From positions 1-21,140 of the forward strand of contig JBBAEU010000031.1 in NCBI GenBank assembly GCA_041655765.1: a DNA stretch of 21,140 nt. Direction: 5' to 3'. The stretch's first letter is position 1. Each line of letters starts with the position of its first letter. Below are positions 13,983 to 21,140 of this stretch, piece after piece. Source of the DNA: Brumimicrobium sp041655765. GTDB lineage: Bacteria; Bacteroidota; Bacteroidia; Flavobacteriales_D; Crocinitomicaceae. The notes under the pieces are model-generated. The model did not search any database, was not told where the DNA came from, and worked only from the letters and a program-made list of their open reading frames with translations. A program made the translations under genes and the position numbers.

Positions 13983-16100
13983 ATGCAAAAATCAGAATAT
14001 ATAAATCAACTTTCCGAAATTGATAACAAAGGGGTTCTATCAACATTAAAATTACTGGAAGAAGGAGCGACAATTCCGTTTATTTCAAGGTATCGAAAGG
14101 AAATTACGGGAGGATTAAACGAAGTCCAGATTATGCAGATTCGGGATTTATCGAATAAATACAACCAAATTGTTCAGCGCCAAGAAACCATTCTTTCAGC
14201 TGTTGAAGAACAAGATAAATTAACACAAAAATTACGAGAGGAAATCATTAATTGTTTTGATTTGACGGAATTGGAGGACTTATATCTTCCGTTTAAAAAG
14301 AAGCGAAAAACAAAGGCAGAAGTGGCACGTCAACTTGGGTTAGAGGGATTGGCAAAAGTTCTGATGAGTCAGGGAAATCAAGATGTAGAAAGCATTGCAC
14401 AACATTTTGTTAAAGGTGATGTAAAAACGTCTGAAGATGCTTTGGCTGGTGCAAGGGATATTATTGCTGAATGGGTAAACGAGAATACAATCGTTCGAAA
14501 CAAGTTGAGAAATTCTTATAAAAATCACAGTCAACTAATAGCAAAAGTTGTAAAAACAAAGATAAATGAAGCCCAAAATTACAGAGATTATTTTGACTAT
14601 TCTTCTTCCTTAAAACGCTGTCCATCTCATCGATTTTTGGCTATTTACCGCGCTTCAAATGAAGGATTGCTTCGTGTAAAAGTTGAAGTTGATACTGAAT
14701 ACATCTTTGAGTTTTTAGATCGATTTTATCTTAAAAATGATTCTGGCTCTGCCATGCAAGTTGAAATGGCTTACCAAGATGCGTATAAACGACTCTTGCA
14801 TCCTGCTTTAGAAAACGAAGCAATTCAAGAAAAGAAAAAAGAGGCAGACGAACAAGCGATTGCGGTTTTTGCAGATAATTTACGACAACTTTTATTGGCA
14901 CCTGCTTTGGGTAAAAAACGAATTTTAGCAATTGACCCAGGATTTAGAACGGGCTGTAAAGTGGTTTGCCTTGATGAAAATGGGGAATTATTGACGAATA
15001 CAACGATTTTTCCGCATCCACCACAAAAAGAATCGGCACTAGCGAAAAGTAAAATTGCTCAATTGGTTGAAGCATATAAAATTGATGCCATCGCAATTGG
15101 AAATGGAACGGCAAGTCGTGAAACTGAAAATTTGGTCAAACACACTCATTTTAAAACAGATGTTGAAGTCTTTGTTGTTTCGGAAGATGGTGCTTCGGTT
15201 TATAGTGCCAGTGCGATTGCTCGTGAAGAATTTCCAGATTATGACGTAACGGTTCGTGGTGCGGTTTCTATTGGGCGAAGATTAATGGATCCATTGGCGG
15301 AATTGGTAAAAATTGACCCGAAATCTATTGGAGTAGGACAATATCAGCATGAAGTTGACCAAAAGTTTTTAAAGGAAAGTTTAGACGATGTTGTTATTTC
15401 CTGCGTGAATGAAGTAGGTGTAAACTTAAATACTTCTTCTCCCTATTTATTAAGCTATGTTTCAGGATTGGGTACACAATTAGCTGAAAACATCATTGCA
15501 TACCGCCGAGAAAATGGAGCATTTAAAAATTTGGATGAATTGAAAAATGTCCCACGTTTGGGACCAAAAGCATTTGAGCAGTCTGCTGGATTTATACGCA
15601 TTGTTGATGGAGAGAATCCATTGGATAACTCTTCCGTTCACCCAGAATCTTATCCAGCGATTCATAAAATGGTGAAACAATTAAATCTTTCGATTGAAGA
15701 ACTAATAGGGAATGAGTCTTTATTAGGTTCTTTGTCCCACAAGGATTTTGACTTTATAGATTCTTATACTTTTTTCGACATAATCAAGGAATTAAAAAAG
15801 CCTGGTCGCGACCCACGTGGAAAAACCAAAACCTTAGAGTTTGATAGTGCCGTAAAATCCATTGATGATCTATCAATTGGGAAGGAGTTAAACGGGATTG
15901 TAACGAACATCACAAATTTTGGTGCATTTGTAAACATTGGCATCAAAGAAAACGGCTTGATTCATAAATCTAACCTTTCAGACAGTTTTGTTGACAATCC
16001 TGCGGATTATATCAAACTTCACGAGCATGTATTGGTTGAAGTGATTCAATTGGATGTCGATAGGAAAAGAATTGGGTTAAGGATGGTTTCAAAAAATTAA
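13983..16100 (+). CDS. tex: Tex family RNA-binding transcription accessory protein
   Basis: Protein of 705 residues of the conserved Tex family, a nucleic-acid-binding factor related to eukaryotic Spt6. Domain order: helical Tex N-terminal region (about 1-200, with ATIPFISRYRKEITGGL at 29-45); a YqgF/RNase H-like domain from about 315 (ILAIDPGFRTGCKVV); a helix-hairpin-helix module at about 485-536 (SYVSGLGTQLAENIIAYR, LGPKAFEQSAGF); and an S1 domain at about 633-702 (GIVTNITNFGAFVNIG). It is slightly shorter than E. coli YhgF/Tex (about 770) but no domain is missing. The exact cellular role is poorly defined even in well-studied species. It is a single gene, convergent with pepD; the 61 bases between them hold only a weak AT-rich hairpin. 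Confidence 0.97.
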   Translation: MQKSEYINQLSEIDNKGVLSTLKLLEEGATIPFISRYRKEITGGLNEVQIMQIRDLSNKYNQIVQRQETILSAVEEQDKLTQKLREEIINCFDLTELEDLYLPFKKKRKTKAEVARQLGLEGLAKVLMSQGNQDVESIAQHFVKGDVKTSEDALAGARDIIAEWVNENTIVRNKLRNSYKNHSQLIAKVVKTKINEAQNYRDYFDYSSSLKRCPSHRFLAIYRASNEGLLRVKVEVDTEYIFEFLDRFYLKNDSGSAMQVEMAYQDAYKRLLHPALENEAIQEKKKEADEQAIAVFADNLRQLLLAPALGKKRILAIDPGFRTGCKVVCLDENGELLTNTTIFPHPPQKESALAKSKIAQLVEAYKIDAIAIGNGTASRETENLVKHTHFKTDVEVFVVSEDGASVYSASAIAREEFPDYDVTVRGAVSIGRRLMDPLAELVKIDPKSIGVGQYQHEVDQKFLKESLDDVVISCVNEVGVNLNTSSPYLLSYVSGLGTQLAENIIAYRRENGAFKNLDELKNVPRLGPKAFEQSAGFIRIVDGENPLDNSSVHPESYPAIHKMVKQLNLSIEELIGNESLLGSLSHKDFDFIDSYTFFDIIKELKKPGRDPRGKTKTLEFDSAVKSIDDLSIGKELNGIVTNITNFGAFVNIGIKENGLIHKSNLSDSFVDNPADYIKLHEHVLVEVIQLDVDRKRIGLRMVSKN

Positions 16101-16161
16101 AAATCCATCAGAATACGAGTCAAATTCGATTGAATTTAAACCCATACCTTGATTTCACCAA

Positions 16162-17616
16162 CTATTTCCCTGGTATTTTTTCCAATACTTCCAATAAATA
16201 ACCCCAAAACTTTTGTACAGAGCTAATTTGAACACATTCATCTGGCGAGTGCGCATGGCGAATATTAGGACCGAATGAAATGGTGTCAATGTGTGGAAGA
16301 TGAGATAATAAAATTCCACATTCTAACCCAGCATGACAAGCTTGCACTTTTGGTTGTTCATTGAAGCGGTTAATGTAAATTTCATTCATCGCTTTTAAAA
16401 TAGGGGAGTCTGGATTTGGTTCCCAGCCAGGGTAATCTCCCGACTGAACAACATCCGCTCCTAAGATATCAAAAGGACTGCGAATTGTTCTTGCCATATC
16501 CGCTTTGGTTGATTCTACGCTACTTCGCTGCAATGATGAAGATTTAAAAATGCCGTTTTTGACAGAAATAAAAGCCAAAGAGCTTGATGTTTCTACTAAA
16601 TCATCAAACTTTAAACTCCATTTAAACACGCCGTTATAAACAGAATTTAGGGTTGCTAAAATTGCTTTTGTTTCATATTCTGAAACCATTTTAGGAGGTG
16701 TTTCTGTCTTTGTAGCTGTCAAACTAATCGATTTCTCTACTGGATCATATTCATTTTTAAACGTAGAAGCCATTTTTTCGATATACTTTTCAAAAGTGGC
16801 TGAGTGACTATTTTCTACAGAAACGATGGCTGTTGCTTCTCTAGGAATTGCGTTTCTAACACCACCGCCTTCCATTTCGTGGAGATAAATATTCAAATCA
16901 GTGTTTGAAAGAAGTCGCACCAACATTTTATTTGCATTACCTCTTCCTTTGTGAATATCCATCCCAGAATGTCCTCCAACCAAACCTTTTAATTCAACCT
17001 TGTATGTTAAAACATTGTTTGGAGAGTCTTTTTCTTCGTATTCATAAGTTGTATCAGTGTCCAATCCACCTGCACAACCGATTGAAAGTTCATCGTCATC
17101 TTCTGTGTCTAAATTCAATAAAATTGTTCCATCATAATATTTTGGGTCAAGATTTAAAGCGCCTGTCATTCCCGTTTCTTCGTCAACGGTAAACATCGCT
17201 TCGATTGCAGGATGCTTAATATCTTTGCTTTCAAGGATTGCCATGATTGTGGCTACACCAATCCCATTATCTGCACCTAGCGTAGTGCCATCAGCTTTCA
17301 CCCAATCTCCGTCCACAATCATACGAATACCTTCGTTTTCAAAATCGAAAACGGTATCGTTGTTTTTCTGGTGAACCATGTCTAGATGAGACTGAAGAAT
17401 AACAGTTTGTTTGTCTTCCATTCCTTCAGTAGCTGGTTTTTTTATGATGACATTTCCAATTTTATCTTCAGCCGTTTCAAGCCCTAAATTATTTCCAAAT
17501 TCAATCATGAATTTACGGACACGTTCTTCTTTTTTACTTGGACGTGGGACAGCATTTAAGTCTGCAAAGTTATTCCACAATGATTTGGGTTCTAATTCTC
17601 TGATTTTATCGTTCAT
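16162..17616 (-). CDS. pepD: aminoacyl-histidine dipeptidase (peptidase D, M20 family)
   Basis: Zinc dipeptidase of 484 residues, M20C family (PepD), releasing amino acids from small peptides such as Xaa-His in the cytoplasm. Metal-site motifs: His77 and Asp79 in LQSHLDMVHQ, the bridging Asp116 in GTTLGADNGIG, the catalytic/ligand Glu pair at 146-147 in FTVDEETGMTGAL, Asp in LNLDTEDDDE, and the C-terminal His in GPNIRHAHSPDE. The lid domain (about 185-390) is present, so the length is normal. It is a single gene between convergent tex and upstream ettA; 62 bases separate it from the ettA stop. Confidence 0.96.
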   Translation of the reverse strand: MNDKIRELEPKSLWNNFADLNAVPRPSKKEERVRKFMIEFGNNLGLETAEDKIGNVIIKKPATEGMEDKQTVILQSHLDMVHQKNNDTVFDFENEGIRMIVDGDWVKADGTTLGADNGIGVATIMAILESKDIKHPAIEAMFTVDEETGMTGALNLDPKYYDGTILLNLDTEDDDELSIGCAGGLDTDTTYEYEEKDSPNNVLTYKVELKGLVGGHSGMDIHKGRGNANKMLVRLLSNTDLNIYLHEMEGGGVRNAIPREATAIVSVENSHSATFEKYIEKMASTFKNEYDPVEKSISLTATKTETPPKMVSEYETKAILATLNSVYNGVFKWSLKFDDLVETSSSLAFISVKNGIFKSSSLQRSSVESTKADMARTIRSPFDILGADVVQSGDYPGWEPNPDSPILKAMNEIYINRFNEQPKVQACHAGLECGILLSHLPHIDTISFGPNIRHAHSPDECVQISSVQKFWGYLLEVLEKIPGK

Positions 17617-17678
17617 AATTTTATCTTTAATTTGTCGTAAATTCTTTAAGTACTTTTTTTTTAAATAAATGAGTTAAT

Positions 17679-19367
17679 TTAATCTACTGTTAACTTCCTG
17701 TATTTTAACCTTTTTGGTGAAGTGTCTCCCAGTCGTTTTTTCTTATTCTCTTCATATTCGGAGAAGCTTCCTTCAAAAGAATACACTTTAGAATCGCCTT
17801 CAAATGCAAGAATATGCGTACAAATACGGTCTAAAAACCATCTGTCGTGTGAGATCACAACCACACATCCTGCGAAATTCATAATTCCTTCCTCTAAAGC
17901 TCTTAAGGTATTGATGTCAATGTCGTTTGTAGGCTCATCCAACAACAATACGTTAGCTTCAGTTTTAAGTGTCATAGCCAAATGCAGACGATTTCTTTCT
18001 CCACCAGAAAGTACACCTACTTTTTTATTTTGGTCTGAGCCAGAGAAGGCAAACTTAGATAAATAAGCTCGAGCATTAATTTTTTCTTTTCCAATTTCGA
18101 TTAATTCAGCTCCATCAGAAACCACTTCAAAAATTGTTTTTTCTGGGTCTAAATCTTTATGATTTTGGTCAACATATCCAATAACAACAGTTTCTCCAAC
18201 TTTAAACGTACCTGCGTCGGGCTCTAATTCTCCCATAATCATTTTGAAGATGGTAGTTTTACCCGCACCATTTGGACCGATGATACCCACAATTCCGTTA
18301 GGAGGGAGGCTAAAGTTTAAGTCATCATAAAGTAATTTATCTCCAAATGATTTTGATACGTTAATGGCATCGATTACGTTATTTCCTAAACGAGGTCCAT
18401 TTGGAATTCTAATTTCCAATCGTTTTTCTTTTTCTTTTGCGTCTTCAGCAAGTAACTTATCATAGTTGTTCAAACGAGCTTTACTTTTAGCTTGTCTTCC
18501 TTTAGGATTCATACGAACCCATTCAAGCTCTTGATCTAGCATTCGTTTTCTTTTCGATTCTTGTTTTTCTTCCTGTTCTAAACGCTTAGATTTTTGTTCC
18601 AACCATGAAGTATAATTTCCTTTCCATGGAATACCTTCTCCGCGATCTAATTCAAGAATCCATCCTGCTACATTATCTAAGAAGTAACGGTCGTGTGTTA
18701 CAGCGATTACTGTACCTTGATATTTTTGTAAATGTTGCTCTAACCATTGAATAGATTCAGCATCTAAGTGGTTTGTAGGCTCATCCAACAATAAAATATC
18801 AGGTTTTTGAAGGAGCAAGCGAGTTAGTGCCACACGACGTTTTTCTCCTCCCGATAAGTTTTTAACCAATTGGTCGTCGGGTGGACATCGCAAAGCGTCC
18901 ATTGCACGTTCAAGTTGTGAATCTAGCTCCCATGCATTTAATGCGTCAATTTTATTTTGCACTTCACCTTGTCGTGCAATAAGTTTATCCATTTTATCGG
19001 GATCATTCAAGATTTCTTCATCCATAAATGAGTTGTTGATTTCTTCATATTCTTTGAGGATATCAACAGTTTCTTGAACACCTTCCATCACAATTTCTTT
19101 TACTGTTTTGTCAGGGTCTAACTCAGGTTCTTGAGGCAAATATCCCACGGAATAGCCATCTGAAATAGACACATCTCCTTGATAGGATTTGTCTATTCCT
19201 GCAATAATTTTCATTACAGTGGATTTCCCTGCTCCGTTTAAACCGATAATCCCGATTTTGGCTCCATAAAAGAAGGAAAGTGAAATATCTTTGATTATTT
19301 GCTTTCCTGTAGGCGTGGTTTTACTCACGCGGTGCATCGAAAAAATTACTTTTTTATCGTCTGACAT
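17679..19367 (-). CDS. ettA: energy-dependent translational throttle protein EttA (ABC-F)
   Basis: Soluble ABC-F ATPase of 562 residues that binds the ribosomal E site and gates entry into elongation according to ATP/ADP level. It carries two ABC cassettes: Walker A at 42-50 (GLNGAGKST) and 363-372 (GPNGAGKTT), signatures LSGGEKRR (171-178) and LSGGERNR (453-460), and Walker B with Glu196 and Glu478 in LLLDEPTN. An arm insertion lies at about 95-140, and the charged interdomain linker (PtIM) at about 250-320 contains ELEWVRMNPKGRQAKSKARL. The blocks DRGEGIPWKGNYTSWLEQK and RWFLDRICTHILAFEG identify EttA rather than Uup or YheS. No transmembrane segment. A -7 box lies 20 bases upstream. Confidence 0.97.
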   Translation of the reverse strand: MSDDKKVIFSMHRVSKTTPTGKQIIKDISLSFFYGAKIGIIGLNGAGKSTVMKIIAGIDKSYQGDVSISDGYSVGYLPQEPELDPDKTVKEIVMEGVQETVDILKEYEEINNSFMDEEILNDPDKMDKLIARQGEVQNKIDALNAWELDSQLERAMDALRCPPDDQLVKNLSGGEKRRVALTRLLLQKPDILLLDEPTNHLDAESIQWLEQHLQKYQGTVIAVTHDRYFLDNVAGWILELDRGEGIPWKGNYTSWLEQKSKRLEQEEKQESKRKRMLDQELEWVRMNPKGRQAKSKARLNNYDKLLAEDAKEKEKRLEIRIPNGPRLGNNVIDAINVSKSFGDKLLYDDLNFSLPPNGIVGIIGPNGAGKTTIFKMIMGELEPDAGTFKVGETVVIGYVDQNHKDLDPEKTIFEVVSDGAELIEIGKEKINARAYLSKFAFSGSDQNKKVGVLSGGERNRLHLAMTLKTEANVLLLDEPTNDIDINTLRALEEGIMNFAGCVVVISHDRWFLDRICTHILAFEGDSKVYSFEGSFSEYEENKKKRLGDTSPKRLKYRKLTVD

Positions 19368-19386
19368 AATATAAAATTAGATGTTT

Positions 19387-19394
19387 CAAAGATA
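19387..19394 (-). promoter_or_regulatory. -7 box of ettA
   Basis: TATCTTTG on the minus strand is a perfect TAnnTTTG box, ending 19 bases before the ettA ATG. No TTG is visible at the -33 distance. Confidence 0.45.
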
Positions 19395-19495
19395 CTATTT
19401 TATTTCTTTTTAAAGGGGCTTGTTGAGTTATTTTAGTAGGAGGAAGGTGCAAGTTTTACTTAATGTGATTATACTTTGTTTTTAATGTCAACAGA

Positions 19496-19523
19496 AGTCC
19501 GTCTAAAAAATTTCGTTATTTTT
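19496..19523. repeat. flanking direct repeat, copy A (at the 3' end of the broken gene)
   Basis: AGTCCGTCTAAAAA followed by two other bases and TTCGTT, then a T-run. The same pattern occurs at 21020-21046 in the same orientation (14/14 then 6/6 identical). The stop codon of the broken TIG-domain gene (19503-19505) lies inside this copy, so its last few residues are repeat-encoded. Confidence 0.7.
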
Positions 19524-20946
19524 CAATTTCAAGTCTTTTCTGAACATTACTTGTGCAGTATCTGAAATCATACCATTGAATCTATCATTTCCAAAATATT
19601 TTCCCTTTATCGTGATTATATCCCCAATTCCAGTAGCTACAGACGATGTAAAAGAAGTAATAATTGGCTTGCAAAGTTCATCTGTTATTGATATTCCGTA
19701 ATCGGTAGAATCGTAAGAATAGACATCAGTTAATCCATCATTGGAACTCGTAGTATAAAAAGAGAACATAGGAGTGAACGATATGTCAGAAAACTCAATG
19801 TTTACAGGAGAATTACATTGTTGGACTGTAATTTTTACATGTAATATTATTTTTGGTGTCATCGAAAGTTTTGTTCGATTCAATGATGGGGCATTAAAAT
19901 CAGTTCCGAAAGGAATGCCTAATGTTCCACTATTTTCGTCAATAACATTTGTGTTTGGATTAATGTATGTATCAGAATTGAAACTAGAGCCCTTTGTAAT
20001 AGTAATATTTCCATTTGCTACGAGATTACTTCCAAATGCATTGGTATTATATGCCAAACGAATAAGTAAATTGTCAAAGTAACCACCATCAACATCACTT
20101 GCTAAAATATCAAACTCCATAATATCTGAAATTAGCATCATCCATCATTGTCACATTGTCTAATTCAAGTTCTAAGGTATGATTAGATTTTGTGGTAAAA
20201 TCGGACTGTTTCTCTTGTTTGATTTTTGAATTGAGAATGAATTGATTATAATTAATAAGGTTTTCTTGATAGCTATTATTCTGTTTTGGTTTTACTGAAC
20301 CATCGTTTAAGAAAACACTTTTTTTTTTCGGTTGAGGTTCTTCGATGTCTATTTTATCATTATTAATATTTTCATCATTGAGATCTAAATTATTTTCGCT
20401 TAAATAATTAATATCATATGTTTCAAACAGATAAGTTGATAAATCATTTTTTGTTTTAAAACATTTATCCTTTTCATAATCCACAGCAAAACAATCGTAT
20501 CTATTAAAATCAATCTTCATAGGTTTAAAATTGAAAGGTTGTAATACGTTGTTATTATTGGTTTTTCTTTCTAAGGTAGTGGAAACAGTGTTTAACTCCA
20601 TAAAGAAAATTCCAGGATACATATTCGGAATATAATTTTCGTACTTACCATGATTGTTTAGATGGTTATAACTTAATTTTGTAATAACCTCAACATAACC
20701 AGTATCTAAATATTCATGACCTTTCAGAACTCTTGTAACTTTAACAAGGTAGGAAGTATTTGTTGTATATACACTTTTTAGACCGTGTTCTCCTGTTGTG
20801 TTTGTATCTGCCTTTCCCGTGTCATCAATAAAGAATTCTGTTGCTGAGACAGCCACACCTTCAAAAATAATTAAAGGTTGTTCATTGTTTTGTGACAATG
20901 TTACTAATGGGAGAATTAATATTAATATAGTCAATATATTTTTCAT
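19503..20946 (-). pseudogene. exported TIG-domain protein gene, frameshifted and 3'-truncated
   Basis: Two overlapping minus-strand frames form one gene. The first (20110-20946) starts with a signal peptide (MKNILTILILILPLVTLSQ), continues through a domain of unknown function (IFEGVAVSATEF... VKVTRVLKGHEYLDTGYVEVITK) and an Asn/Lys-rich linker, and stops after NFRYYGV. The second (19503-20141) continues as EFDILASDVDGGYFDNLLIRLAYN and ends in an IPT/TIG-like domain (CKPIITSFTSSV...DIITIKGKYFG). Removing one G of the GG at 20117-20118 joins them as NFRYY-EFDILAS, giving about 480 residues. The protein then stops in the middle of the TIG region inside repeat copy A. Homologues I remember continue into further domains and a type IX secretion tail, but I could not check this. 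It may be a decayed gene or a single sequencing error plus a genuine truncation. Confidence 0.75.
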
Positions 20947-20968
20947 ACTTTTTGTTTTATTAAATGTA

Positions 20969-20976
20969 AAGCTACA
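20969..20976 (-). promoter_or_regulatory. possible -7 box of the broken TIG gene
   Basis: TAGCTTTA on the minus strand, one base off TAnnTTTG, 22 bases upstream of the ATG at 20946. It suggests the gene once had, or still has, its own promoter. No -33 box was found. Confidence 0.3.
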
Positions 20977-21019
20977 AATTTTATTCCATTTGTAGTTGTT
21001 CTTAATAAACGCTAACGTC

Positions 21020-21046
21020 AGTCCGTCTAAAAACCTTCGTTTTTTC
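21020..21046. repeat. flanking direct repeat, copy B (upstream of the broken gene)
   Basis: Second copy of AGTCCGTCTAAAAA-N2-TTCGTT plus T-run, 1,524 bases from copy A and in the same orientation, 74 bases upstream of the broken gene's ATG. Its AAAAAC-CTTC-GTTTTT core can fold into a small hairpin. The remaining 94 bases to the right edge hold no complete gene; an ATG at 21129 (Met-Lys-Asn-Lys) may open one that runs out of the window, but 12 bases are too few to support a call. Confidence 0.7.
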
Positions 21047-21140
21047 TAATTACTGCTTAAACTTACTCATTTATTTTCGTTTTAAGCTATTTTAAGTACT
21101 CTATTTACAAAAACAGGTTTCCCTAAAATGAAAAATAAAG

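Noticed and set aside
16122..16137. AAATTC-GATT-GAATTT hairpin between tex and pepD as a bidirectional terminator
   Set aside because: The stem is only six A/T-rich pairs and no T-tract follows on either strand.
20798..20995. Plus-strand frame opposite the 5' end of the broken TIG gene
   Set aside because: It overlaps the signal-peptide-encoding region on the other strand and shows no coding features.
19496..21046. A complete insertion sequence bounded by the two repeats
   Set aside because: The repeats are direct and not inverted, and the DNA between them encodes an exported TIG-domain protein, with no transposase.

Overview
The window looks like chromosomal DNA from a member of the Bacteroidota, most likely class Flavobacteriia (Flavobacteriales). 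This rests on several observations: the DNA is AT-rich; genes mostly lack a Shine-Dalgarno sequence; -7 boxes of the Bacteroidota type (TAnnTTTG) sit upstream of several genes; MenE is of a short, compact form; a FabB-like ketosynthase, an ACP and an LpxL-like acyltransferase are clustered as in flexirubin/aryl-polyene loci; and the lipoproteins have loose lipoboxes. No rRNA, tRNA, CRISPR array or intact mobile element was seen. Most of the window is housekeeping or general metabolism.

Layout. (1) 1-2118, plus strand: the 3' end of a lipid or polyene biosynthesis cluster, with a ketosynthase (5' end outside the window), an acyl carrier protein overlapping it by 29 bases, and an LpxL-like acyltransferase. 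(2) 2157-6705, minus strand: a tightly packed group, DinB-fold protein > SH3-NlpC/P60 peptidase > extended SDR > GlyA, with 4-base ATGA overlaps at two junctions. A lipoprotein alpha/beta hydrolase follows, probably as a separate unit. (3) 6733-7233: a 500-base intergenic region without a credible gene. (4) 7234-8205, plus: a WbpP-type UDP-GlcNAc 4-epimerase. (5) 8393-8893, minus: a small lipoprotein carrying two identical HGEPGHDC-containing repeats. (6) 9103-9669, plus: Maf. (7) 9718-11588, minus: MenE coupled by ATGA to a membrane-anchored J-domain protein. (8) 11697-12122, plus: an exported thioredoxin-like protein whose stop overlaps the stop of the convergent unit. (9) 12119-13869, minus: a family III CoA-transferase and a small alpha/beta hydrolase. 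(10) 13983-16100, plus: Tex. (11) 16162-17616, minus: PepD. (12) 17679-19367, minus: EttA (ABC-F). (13) 19503-20946, minus: a broken gene for an exported protein with a TIG domain. It carries a one-base frameshift, its 3' end stops inside a short repeat, and a second copy of that repeat lies upstream of its start.

How the genes relate: the ketosynthase, ACP and acyltransferase should act together on an ACP-bound acyl chain. MenE belongs to menaquinone synthesis. GlyA feeds one-carbon metabolism, and EttA and Tex act in translation and transcription/RNA quality. The NlpC/P60 enzyme and PepD both handle small peptides. I did not find a convincing new multi-gene system. The parts most worth a second look are the repeat-bearing lipoprotein (8393-8893), the frameshifted and repeat-bracketed gene at the right edge, and the 500-base intergenic region.
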